Assembly (NCBI GenBank): GCA_002205125.1
Contig: NIOE01000006.1
Span: 471,065 to 535,064, forward strand
Length of the DNA: 64,000 bases
Direction of reading: 5' to 3'
Origin: Roseateles noduli
Lineage (GTDB): Bacteria > Pseudomonadota > Gammaproteobacteria > Burkholderiales > Burkholderiaceae_C
Shown: positions 40,607 to 49,100 of the stretch, piece after piece
Numbering within the stretch: position 1 is the first letter of the stretch
Layout: every line of letters begins with the position of its first letter
Program-made: the position numbers and the translations under genes
The notes under the pieces: model-generated
The model's database searches: none
Seen by the model: only the letters and a program-made list of their open reading frames with translations
Told to the model about the DNA's origin: nothing

Positions 40607-42130
40607 ATGACGATCGATCTCAACAAGCGCCAATCCGGCGTGCTGCTGCACATCACCTCGCTGCCCGGCCCGAACGGCGCCGGCGACTTTGGCCCCGAGG
40701 CCTTCCACTTCGTCGACTGGCTGCAGTCGGCCGGCCAGGCCATCTGGCAGTGGCTGCCGAGCACGCCCATCGGCCCCGGCGAGAGCCCTTACCAGGGCGT
40801 GTCGGCCTTCGCCGGCAACCCGTGGATGGTGGCGTTCGAGCCGCTGGTGGAGAAGGGCTGGCTTGCGCAGCCCACGCTGCCGGAAGGTGGCTTCGACGCG
40901 AAGCGCGTCGAGTACGCGAAGGTCCTCCCGTGGCGCGAGCAGCAGCTGCGTGCCGCCGCGGCCGGCTTCTTCGCGAAGGCGTCTGCCGCCGACCGCGCCA
41001 GCTACGAGCTGTGGTGCGAGTCCCAGCGCGACTGGCTGCCGGACTACGCGCTCTTCATGGCGGTCCGCTCGTCGCGCAACGGTCAGGCCTGGTGGGAATG
41101 GCCGCGCGACCTGGCTGCCCGCGACCCGCGCGCGCTGGTCGCCGCGCGCGAGCAGTACGCCGACGAGGTCGGCTTCTGGCAGTTCGTGCAATGGAGCTTC
41201 GACGTCCAGGTCGGCGCGCTGAAGACCTACGCGAACGCGCGAGGCGTCCACATCATGGGCGACCTGCCGATCTTCGTGGCGCACGACAGCGCGGACTGCT
41301 GGGCGCGCCCCGACCTGTACGAGTTCGACGAGAACTTCCAGACCACCGTCGTCGCCGGCGTGCCGCCTGACGCGATGGCGGCCACCGGCCAGCGCTGGGG
41401 CAACCCGATGTACCGCTGGGACAAGATGGCCCACGAGCACTTCGCCTGGTGGACTGCGCGCGTGAAGCGGATGCTGAGTTCGGCGGACGTCTTCCGCATC
41501 GACCACTTCCGCGGCTTCGCCGCCTACTATGAGATCCCCGCCGACAGCCCCGACGCCACGCGCGGCGTGTGGAAGACCGGACCGGGCAAGGTGCTGTTCG
41601 ACGCGATCGCCAAGTCGCTGGGCACGCTGCCCATCGTCGCCGAGGACCTGGGCTTCATCACGCCCGACGTCCATGAGTTGCGCAACGCGCTCGACTACCC
41701 CGGCATGAAGATCCTGCAGTTCGGGTTCGGCGGCGACGGCGGGCATGAGTTCCTGCCGCACAACTGGCCGCGCGCGGCGGTCTGCTACACCGGCACGCAC
41801 GACAACGACACGGTGCGCGGCTGGTGGAACCAGGCCAGCGCCCACGAGCGCGCCTACGCCGCCGCCTACCTGCCCGCCGGCGACCACGACATCCACTGGG
41901 CCATGATCCGCGCCTGCGCGAACTCGGTGGCCAATGTGGCGGTCTATCCGCTGCAGGACGTGCTCGGCCTCGGCAGCGAGCACCGGATGAACATCCCCGG
42001 CGTCCTGGGCGGCAACTGGGAATGGCGCTTCACCTGGGACATGGTCGGCGCCGAGCCCGGCCGCGTGCTGGGCCTGATCGCCGCGACCAGCGGGAGAGCC
42101 CCTATTGCCGGCGCCGCACTGCCGGGGTGA
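40607..42130 (+). CDS. malQ: 4-alpha-glucanotransferase (amylomaltase)
   Basis: A 507-residue GH77 enzyme. Family landmarks: RQSGVLLHITSLPGPNGAGDFGPEA, WQWLPSTPIGPGESPYQG, GDLPIFVAHDSADCWARPDLY, FRIDHFRGFAAYYEIP (nucleophile Asp), IVAEDLGFITPDV (Glu) and YTGTHDNDTVRGWW. It transfers maltodextrin chains and releases glucose, feeding GlgP. Last gene of the glg operon; a GC-rich hairpin and LacI-like dyads follow. Confidence 0.96.
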   Translation: MTIDLNKRQSGVLLHITSLPGPNGAGDFGPEAFHFVDWLQSAGQAIWQWLPSTPIGPGESPYQGVSAFAGNPWMVAFEPLVEKGWLAQPTLPEGGFDAKRVEYAKVLPWREQQLRAAAAGFFAKASAADRASYELWCESQRDWLPDYALFMAVRSSRNGQAWWEWPRDLAARDPRALVAAREQYADEVGFWQFVQWSFDVQVGALKTYANARGVHIMGDLPIFVAHDSADCWARPDLYEFDENFQTTVVAGVPPDAMAATGQRWGNPMYRWDKMAHEHFAWWTARVKRMLSSADVFRIDHFRGFAAYYEIPADSPDATRGVWKTGPGKVLFDAIAKSLGTLPIVAEDLGFITPDVHELRNALDYPGMKILQFGFGGDGGHEFLPHNWPRAAVCYTGTHDNDTVRGWWNQASAHERAYAAAYLPAGDHDIHWAMIRACANSVANVAVYPLQDVLGLGSEHRMNIPGVLGGNWEWRFTWDMVGAEPGRVLGLIAATSGRAPIAGAALPG

Positions 42131-42137
42131 AATGCTC

Positions 42138-42151
42138 TGAAACCGCTTTCA
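42138..42151. promoter_or_regulatory. LacI-family operator-like palindrome after malQ
   Basis: TGAAACCGCTTTCA has perfect 5-base arms around a CCGC centre and closely fits the TGAAAC-CG-GTTTCA pattern of LacI/GalR regulators. It lies 160 bases upstream of the antiporter gene. Confidence 0.5.
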
Positions 42152-42180
42152 TGACAGCCTAGGGAAAGCGAGGGCGGTGA

Positions 42181-42203
42181 TTGCGGGGGCTTGGCCCCCA
42201 CAA
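42181..42203. terminator. GC-rich hairpin, probable terminator of the glg operon
   Basis: GGGGGC/GCCCCC stem with a TTG loop, extended by TTG/CAA, 50 bases after malQ. The 3' tail is not T-rich, so it may instead be a protein-binding or mRNA-stabilising element. Confidence 0.4.
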
Positions 42204-42217
42204 TCGGAATCCCGAGA

Positions 42218-42229
42218 GACAACGTTGTC
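42218..42229. promoter_or_regulatory. GACAACGTTGTC palindrome
   Basis: Perfect 12-base palindrome with a central CG step, LacI-family style, 82 bases before the antiporter start. Confidence 0.45.
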
Positions 42230-42310
42230 ATCTATCCATCACCCGATGGATCGTTCGACCTCACGGGCGCTTGCGCGCACCGGGTGGCGTGACAGCGCAA
42301 AGGAGCCGCC

Positions 42311-43513
42311 ATGAGCACCACCGAGATCTTCCTGATCGCCATGGCGATCATCTTCACCGTCCCCTACCTGGTCTGGCGATTGGGGGGCACGGACTACTTC
42401 GCCCCGCTGGTCGTGGTGCAGATCATCACCGGCATCCTGCTCGGACCGGGCGTGCTGGGCCGGGCGTTTCCCGAGTACTACCAGTTCGTCTTCAATCCGT
42501 CGGTCGTGCAGTCGCTCAACGGGGTCGCCTGGTGGGCGGTGATGATCTTCGTGTGGATCGCGGGTATCGAGCTCGACCTCAAGAAGGCCTGGGCGCATCG
42601 TGTCGAGAGCGGCATCACGGCCGGACTCGCCCTGGGCGTGCCCATGGTGTTCGGATCGGCGGCGGCGGTGGTGCTGCTGGGGATGGGCTCGCAATGGATG
42701 GGCCCGCAGGCGCACACTTGGCAGTTCGTCGTCGGTGTCGGCATGGCCTGCGCGGTGACGGCGCTGCCCATCCTCATCCTGCTGATGGAGAAGCTGGAGA
42801 TCCTGCGCCAGCCGATCGGCCAGCGCATCCTCCGCTACGCCAGCCTGGACGACATCCTGATCTGGGGCGTGCTGGCGGTGATCCTGATGGACTGGTCGCG
42901 GGTCGGCAAGCAGGTGTTGTTCCTGGCCGCGTTCGCGGTGGCGACAGTGCTGTTCCGCCGACTGATGCGCGCAATCCCCGCGCGGGATCGCTGGTACGTG
43001 GGCCTGATCTGGTTGGCGATCATCGCGTTCGGCGCGGACTGGTCGGGCCTGCATTACATGGTCGGGGCCTTCCTGGCCGGCGTCGTGATGGACGCCGAAT
43101 GGTTCGAGCAGCAGCAGATGGACGCGCTGCGCCACCACGTGCTGCTGGTGATCATGCCGGTCTTCTTCCTCAGCACGGGTCTGCGCACGCAATGGGGGCT
43201 GGAGGGCGGCATGGTGTTCGCCGCGGCGGGGCTGCTGCTGGCGGCGTCGGTCAGCGGCAAGCTGCTGGGCACGCACGTGGCCGGTCGCATCCTCCGATGG
43301 GCCCCCGGCGAGGCCGGCATCATCGGCTGGCTGCTGCAGACCAAGGCGCTGATCATGATCATCTTCGCCAACGTGCTGCTGGACAAGCAGATCATCACGA
43401 ACGAGACCTTCACCGCGCTATTGCTGATGGCGGTGGGTTCGACGATGCTGACCGTGCCCGTGGTGGCGCCGCGCCTGGCACGGATCAAGGAACTGGTGTT
43501 CCGCGCCAGCTGA
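42311..43513 (+). CDS. Cation:proton antiporter (CPA2-type)
   Basis: A 400-residue inner-membrane protein with about 11-12 hydrophobic helices. Landmarks of the Na+/H+ exchanger family: LVVVQIITGILLGPGVLGRAFPEYY, WIAGIELDLKKAW, the discontinuous-helix DDILIWG after YASL (ion-binding Asp pair), ADWSGLHYMVGAFLAGVVM and MPVFFLSTGLRTQW. There is no C-terminal TrkA/RCK domain. AAGGAG lies seven bases before the ATG. Probably exchanges K+ or Na+ for protons; the ion is not determinable here. Confidence 0.9.
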   Translation: MSTTEIFLIAMAIIFTVPYLVWRLGGTDYFAPLVVVQIITGILLGPGVLGRAFPEYYQFVFNPSVVQSLNGVAWWAVMIFVWIAGIELDLKKAWAHRVESGITAGLALGVPMVFGSAAAVVLLGMGSQWMGPQAHTWQFVVGVGMACAVTALPILILLMEKLEILRQPIGQRILRYASLDDILIWGVLAVILMDWSRVGKQVLFLAAFAVATVLFRRLMRAIPARDRWYVGLIWLAIIAFGADWSGLHYMVGAFLAGVVMDAEWFEQQQMDALRHHVLLVIMPVFFLSTGLRTQWGLEGGMVFAAAGLLLAASVSGKLLGTHVAGRILRWAPGEAGIIGWLLQTKALIMIIFANVLLDKQIITNETFTALLLMAVGSTMLTVPVVAPRLARIKELVFRAS

Positions 43514-43646
43514 GCGGCGGTTCACGCCGTCGGAGAAGCCTCGTGCTGCCGGGCCCTTCGAAGAAACCGAAGGCAAGGAAGGCGCGGCGCACGGACTAGC
43601 CGGTGCGTGCGACGCGGTGTCGCGACGCGTCACCAGGTGGTCCGCC

Positions 43647-45029
43647 ATGCTCTCCTTGTTCCGCCGCCTCCATGCGGGCGACTTGTCTTACAACCTTCTC
43701 CAACCGGACGGCGCCGACGACATGCCGCGGGTGGACGGGAGTGCGGCGTCGTCGGCTGCGCGCACCTTCACCCGCGCGCATGAGGAGGCACTGCTCGATC
43801 TGCAACGGATCGTCCAATCGCAGTCTTCGCCGATGCACAACGGCAGGCGACAGGTGCGGTTCGATCCTCCGGAATCCTTGCTGCTGGACTCGAAGTTCCT
43901 GTCGCTGGTGATGGACTTCCACGATGTCCGGCATGAGGCGCCGCGCCTGTCGACCCAGCTCGACCGCATGGGGAGCAGTCAGGCCATCTGCCGCGAGTCC
44001 GTGAACCTGCTGGCGAATCTGGTGGGCCGGGGCATGCTGTCCGCCGAGCGGGTGCTGTCGGGGTTGACCGAGACGCATGAGGGGCGGGCACCGTGCCTGC
44101 TCCGGCTGGCTTCGGCGGCGGTCCATGACCTGCCCTTGGCGACGGCGATGTGCGACCTGCTGACGGCCCTGGCACGATCGTCCAGCGTGGGCCGCGAGTG
44201 CCTGCGCGCATCGCTGCTGCAGCTGGATTGCCCGGCGGACTCGCGCAGCGGCGATGCGTTGCCCCAGGGCATGCGAGCGAAGTACACCGATTTCCTGGGG
44301 CGCCTGATCGGCGACGGGCAGGGCGAGTGGCGCAACGACGGCGCGCTCTACGCGCTTGTCCGCCTGCGCGACGAGCGCCTGCTGCCGGACCGCGGACAGG
44401 TCGTGTCGCAGTACTCGACGACCCGATGGCAGAAGCAGGAACACTTCATCCAGCTCTGCGACGCGCTGCGCGGTCGAGCGCCGTGGCAACACCCGGCACC
44501 TCCCGCTTCGTCGATCGAGGATCTGTCCCACTGCATCGGCGCCTTGCGACGCTCGTTGACGACGGCGCGCACGGACGCGAACGGCGCACTCGGGTCCACC
44601 TGCGACAAGGTGGTGGGCCGTTGCGTCGATGACGCGCTGGCGCAGGGCTGGCGACTGGCTCGGAAGCAGCATGAAGCACTCATCACGGACCAGGTCAGCC
44701 TGCCCGCCACGGGTCTGCCCGCCGTCGGGGAGGGTGGTCCGCTCGCGGAACTCTGTCTCCCCGCCTTGGGACGGCTGCCGAAGCGTCCGCCTGCGCAGGT
44801 CGTCGATCGGGTGACCGCGCAAGTCCTGGGCGATCCGGCGCTGCAAGGGCCCTTGGCGCGCGCCGCTTCGTCGGGCATGAGCCCCGATTGTCGCGAGCTG
44901 GTGGCGGAAACGGCCCGGCGGCATGTCGAGGACGCGCTGGACCTGAGCGATCGGCTGTCCGAGTTCATCCCCGTCATGGCCGTGGCCGACTATCGTGTGC
45001 GCCTGACGTCCGACGGCACCCTCCGCTGA
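43647..45029 (+). CDS. Hypothetical protein, 460 aa
   Basis: A soluble, mainly helical, Leu/Arg/Ser-rich protein without signal peptide or membrane segments. I recognise no domain. It has scattered cysteines (for example CVDDALAQGW) and short segments with charged amphipathic helices, such as RAHEEALLDLQRIVQSQSS. The ATG at 43647 has AGGTGG six bases upstream; a GTG at 43617 would add ten residues. A polar, Ser/Pro-containing N-terminus and lack of homology clues would fit a secreted effector as well as an ordinary cytoplasmic protein, but there is no positive evidence. It is a single gene between the antiporter and the VOC protein. Confidence 0.7.
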   Translation: MLSLFRRLHAGDLSYNLLQPDGADDMPRVDGSAASSAARTFTRAHEEALLDLQRIVQSQSSPMHNGRRQVRFDPPESLLLDSKFLSLVMDFHDVRHEAPRLSTQLDRMGSSQAICRESVNLLANLVGRGMLSAERVLSGLTETHEGRAPCLLRLASAAVHDLPLATAMCDLLTALARSSSVGRECLRASLLQLDCPADSRSGDALPQGMRAKYTDFLGRLIGDGQGEWRNDGALYALVRLRDERLLPDRGQVVSQYSTTRWQKQEHFIQLCDALRGRAPWQHPAPPASSIEDLSHCIGALRRSLTTARTDANGALGSTCDKVVGRCVDDALAQGWRLARKQHEALITDQVSLPATGLPAVGEGGPLAELCLPALGRLPKRPPAQVVDRVTAQVLGDPALQGPLARAASSGMSPDCRELVAETARRHVEDALDLSDRLSEFIPVMAVADYRVRLTSDGTLR

Positions 45030-45086
45030 CGCTCGCGGTCGCTCGCCCGTGCAGAATCCGCCCTTGTCGGACGACAGGAGCCTGCC

Positions 45087-45479
45087 TTGATCGATCACCT
45101 CGACCACCTGGTCCTCACCACCGCGCATGAGGCGGACTGCATCCGCTTCTACACCGAAGTGCTGGGCATGCGGCTGGAAAGCTTCGTCGGCGGCACGCCG
45201 CCGGTCACGCGCCAGGCGTTCCTCTTCGGCGCGCAGAAGATCAACCTGCATGTGAAGGGCCGCGAGTTCGAGCCCAAGGCGCACACGCCGGTGCCCGGCG
45301 CGCTGGACCTCTGCTTCATCGCGTCCGTGCCGCTGGAGCAGGTGATCGAGCGCCTGGACGCGCTGCACGTGGCCATCATCGAAGGGCCGGTCATGCGCAC
45401 CGGCGCGACGGGGAAGATCCGTTCGGTCTACGTGCGCGATCCGGACCTCAACCTCGTCGAGATTTCCGAGCTCGTCTAG
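45087..45479 (+). CDS. VOC-family (glyoxalase/dioxygenase-fold) protein
   Basis: A 130-residue protein of the vicinal-oxygen-chelate fold. Two beta-alpha-beta-beta-beta units start at IDHLDHLVLTT and LDLCFIA; likely metal ligands are His7, Glu in the central AFLFGAQKINLHVK region and the final Glu of LNLVEISELV. Such 'virulence protein'-type VOC members act on unknown small molecules. TTG start with AGGAG seven bases upstream. Confidence 0.85.
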   Translation: MIDHLDHLVLTTAHEADCIRFYTEVLGMRLESFVGGTPPVTRQAFLFGAQKINLHVKGREFEPKAHTPVPGALDLCFIASVPLEQVIERLDALHVAIIEGPVMRTGATGKIRSVYVRDPDLNLVEISELV

Positions 45480-45527
45480 GACGAGCCGCGACTGCGAACG
45501 TGGTTGCGCGTTCAGTCGCCGGTCGAC

Positions 45528-46037
45528 TCAGCGGGCCAGCATGGCCGCGTGCGCCAGCGTTGGCATGTGCGTCAGCATCGAGGCCGGCGGCACCATCGCG
45601 GCCTGCGCCGCGGCACTGACGACCACCGCGGCCGTCGCCGACCACGGCAGGCCGACGCGGGCCTCGGACAGCAGCCGGGTCGGCACCTCCGTCTCCAGCG
45701 GAACGATGCCGAGGAACTCGTCCGCGCGGGCCAGTTCGATCTCCTGGGCCGACATGCCCACGAACACATGCGCGAAGCCCTGCTCGATGGCGTCCAGTGC
45801 CGCTTCCGTCGCGCGGCGCCAGCGCTTGACCGCGGCGACATCGGCCCGGGATGCGGATTCCGGCACCGACCAGCGCGGATCGCCGCCCGTCACCGCGCGC
45901 GCGGCCTTGAACGCGTCCACCACGCCCGCCGGACCGCCGAGGCGGGCGTCGAGCACCTGCATCGCGATGACACCGGCCAGCGCGCGCTGGTGGTAGGGGA
46001 CCATGACTCGTTCCAGGATGACTTCGTAGCGACGCAT
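45528..46037 (-). CDS. SOS-regulated hypothetical protein, 169 aa
   Basis: A 169-residue protein of unknown family. The first part is a mixed helical region (MRRYEVILERVMVPYHQRALAGVIAMQVLDAR), the middle is charged (ADVAAVKRWRRATEAALDAIEQGF) and the C-terminal ~45 residues are Ala/Val/Met-rich and hydrophobic (AAVVVSAAAQAAMVPPASM), perhaps membrane-associated. GAGGAA precedes the ATG. A perfect-armed LexA box lies 43-66 bases upstream of the start, so it is probably induced by DNA damage. It is the same length as E. coli SulA and could be a functional analogue (division inhibitor), but no similarity is evident. Alternatives include an SOS toxin or a prophage-related gene. Confidence 0.75.
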   Translation of the reverse strand: MRRYEVILERVMVPYHQRALAGVIAMQVLDARLGGPAGVVDAFKAARAVTGGDPRWSVPESASRADVAAVKRWRRATEAALDAIEQGFAHVFVGMSAQEIELARADEFLGIVPLETEVPTRLLSEARVGLPWSATAAVVVSAAAQAAMVPPASMLTHMPTLAHAAMLAR

Positions 46038-46079
46038 GACGGTTCCTCGGGGGCTGGGCTGCGGGATGGGAAAGAGGAG

Positions 46080-46103
46080 AATACTGTACGCAAATACAGT
46101 ATT
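46080..46103 (-). promoter_or_regulatory. LexA (SOS) box
   Basis: AATACTGTA-CGCAAA-TACAGTATT: perfect 9-base arms containing CTGT-N8-ACAG, the LexA consensus. It sits upstream of the 169-aa gene and downstream of the autotransporter stop, so it can only serve the former. Confidence 0.85.
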
Positions 46104-46158
46104 CAACCTCCGACCGGCGGGTAGCTGCCACTCCCTGGCAGCAGCCCGGCGGGTCCGC

Positions 46159-49100
46159 TCAGAACTGCCAGTCGCCTTGCAGGCGCACGCCGTTGTCACG
46201 ACTCGCGCCGGCCTCGCGGTGGTCCACATGGACGGACAGCGTCATGCGCGGCCGCGGCACGACGCTGAGGCCCAGGTCGACCAGCGCGCCGGTGCCGGCA
46301 CCCGAGGCGGCGCTCGTGGTGAAACTGTCCGCGCCCGGCAGGCTGACGCGCCGGGTCACGGTGGCTTGGCCGCCGAGGCGCTGCAGCGCGGCGGTGCCCT
46401 GGAAACTCCAGGCCGCTCCCGCCGCGTACAGTGCATCGGTGCCGCCATGCAGGCCGACCATGCCGAAGCTGCGGGCGTCGTGCGTGGCGCCGCCGCTCAG
46501 GGCCGTGGCGTCGTCGCCCGATTCCTTGAACCCGCCGGTCCAGGTCACGGTGCGTCCCAGTTGCAGGAAGGGCTCGATCTGGCCGAAGGCGAGACTGCTT
46601 GGCAGTCCGACCTCGATGAAGCCGTCGGCGTGGCGGGCCTTCTCGTCCGATTTCAGCGACGAGACAGCCTTTCCGACGACGACTTCGCGTCGCGTGAGGA
46701 TGCTCGACTGGCCATAGGACAGGGCGCCGCGCAGGTTGAACCCGTGCCAGGCGGCCGCGCCGTACACCGCCGCCGACGCGGCGTGCACATCGGCGCGGTC
46801 CTGCTCCTGCCCCGGGGTGGTCAGGGTCTGACGGTCGGTGCCGACCGCCACGCCGAGACGGGCCTCGTGGGTATGGAGCAGGTCGATGCCCGCCATCAGC
46901 CCTTCGTCCGTGGAGCGGGAACTGGCCGTCTGGTCGGCGGCCAGCGTGCCGTGCGATTGATCGACGCTGGCCCACAGTCGTGCGCCATCGTCGAACTCGC
47001 TGCGGGAGGTCAGCACGTCCCGCAGGTGACGGCCCAGCGCGGTCCGCTGCTCCGACGCGACCAGGGCCGGGGCGTTGGCCGCGGCAGCCTGCAGACCGCC
47101 CGCCAGCGCTTCCAGCGCGGGACCGACCTCATTGCGCGGCAGCTTGACCAGCAGGTCTGCCGCCGGTGCTGGCGCGGGAATCGGTGCATCTCCGCGTGCT
47201 GGTGCTGCGGCTGGTGCTGATGCAGGTGCTGGAGTCGGCGTTGGCGTTGGTGCAGGTGCAGGTGCAGGTGCACCTGCAGGTGCCGGTGCCGGTGCCGGAG
47301 CGGGAGCGGGAGTGGGAGCGGGAGCGGGAGTGGGAGTGGGAGTGGGTGCCGGTGCCGGTGCCGGTGCTGCTGCCGGTGCGGGGGCGGGTGCTTCATGGGG
47401 TGCAAGCGAGCCGGCAACAGCGCCTTGATTGGTGTTCTGAGCCAAGTCCTGGAATGGGACGTCGTTGCGCGTCATGAGCAAGGTGAGGTCCTTGGCTCCC
47501 GGCTCCAGTCTGGGAGAGAGGAACGCCAAGTTGGTGTCAACGGCGGCAATTTGGCCGACGGTCTGTCCGGACTGGATCAGGCCGACGCGCGCGCCGTTGG
47601 ACCAGTCGCCGGCCTTCGCGTCGATGTGGAGCACTGCGCCGTCGATGGCCGCCTGTCCGCCGACGACCACGACGGGTGTCCGCGCGGTCGGGTCCAGCGA
47701 GACCTTGACCTGCGCGCCGGGGGCGAGTTGCAGATCACCCTGCACACGCAGGGGCGCAGCCGCCGTTGTGAGTTGCAGTGTGGCGTCCGGTGACAGCCGG
47801 GCATTGCCGGCAATGGTGCCGTTGCCTTGCAGATGTCCGCTGGCGGCGACATCGACATCTCCGTGGAAGACGGCGGTACCGTCCGCGGCGGCGCCCACGA
47901 TGAGGTTGCCCGCACGCACGCTGACGCTGCCGGCGCTTTGCGAGCCTTCGAGCGTCAGGTCGCCCGCGCCGGACTTCACCAGCGCGCCAGACCCGGACAG
48001 GCGACCGTCCAGGACGGCGGCATGCGGGACATCGAGTGCGAGCGTTGCGTTGTTGATGATCGAACCGGAGCCGAGCTGGGCCACGCCCGCATTCAAGGTG
48101 CCGGCGACGATGTGCAGCGGGCCGCTGCCGGTGTTGGTGCCGTCCAGCGTCAGTGAGCCGGTGCCGGTCTTCACCAGCGTGCCGCTGCCGGACAAGTCGT
48201 TGTGAAGTTCGCCGTCCTTCGCCTGATCCACGATCAGCGTTCCGTCGTTTCGCACGGCGCCGCTGCCGAAGCTGCCGGACGAACCCGCCAGCGTTCCGCC
48301 GTTGACCGCGGTGCCGCCGGTGTAGGTGTTGGAGTCGCTCAGCGTCAACGTGCCCGAGCCTCGCTTGACGAGTGCGCCGGTGCCGGAAATGGCATTGCTC
48401 AGCGTGCCGTCGATCGACTGATCGAGGATCAGGGTGGCATTGTTGCGAATGCCGCCGCTGCCGAAGCTGTCGGTCGTGCCGATGAGCGTCCCCGCATTGA
48501 TCGTCGTGCCGCCGGCGTAGGTGTTGGTACCGCTCAAGGTCACCGCACTCGTCCCTTGCTTGACCAGCGCGCCCTTCCCGGAGATGGCGTTGCTCAACGT
48601 GCCGTCGCCCGTCTGGTCCAGCACCAGGGTGGCGTCGTTTCGGATGCCGCCGCTGCCGAAGCTGTCGGTCGTGCCGATGAGCGTCCCCGCATTGATCGTC
48701 GTGCCGCCGGCGTAGGTGTTGGTACCGCTCAAGGTCACCGCGCTTGTGCCTTGCTTGATCAGCGCGCCGTTGCCGGAGATGGCGTTGCTCAACGTGCCGT
48801 CGGCTGTCTGATCGAGGATCAGGGTGGCGTCGTTTCGGATGCCACCGGTGCCGAAGCTGTCGGTCGTGCCAATCAGCGTTCCGGCATTGATCGTCGTGCC
48901 GCCGGTATAGCTGTTGATGCCGCTCAGCGTCTGGGTGCCTGCGCCAGTCTTCACCAGTCCGCCGGTACCGGCGATGGCGCCTGCGAAGGCGTGATCACCG
49001 ACGGTGTCCAGCGTCAGGGTTTGAGCGCCCAACTGGATGGTGTTGGTCGAAGTGCTGCCGTCGAGACCGCCCAGGCGCTGCGGCCGGCCGGCGTCCCCGA

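Noticed and set aside
43647..45029. NEL-type E3 ubiquitin ligase effector
   Set aside because: Only a CVDD that recalls the catalytic C-x-D; no leucine-rich repeats and no other NEL residues.
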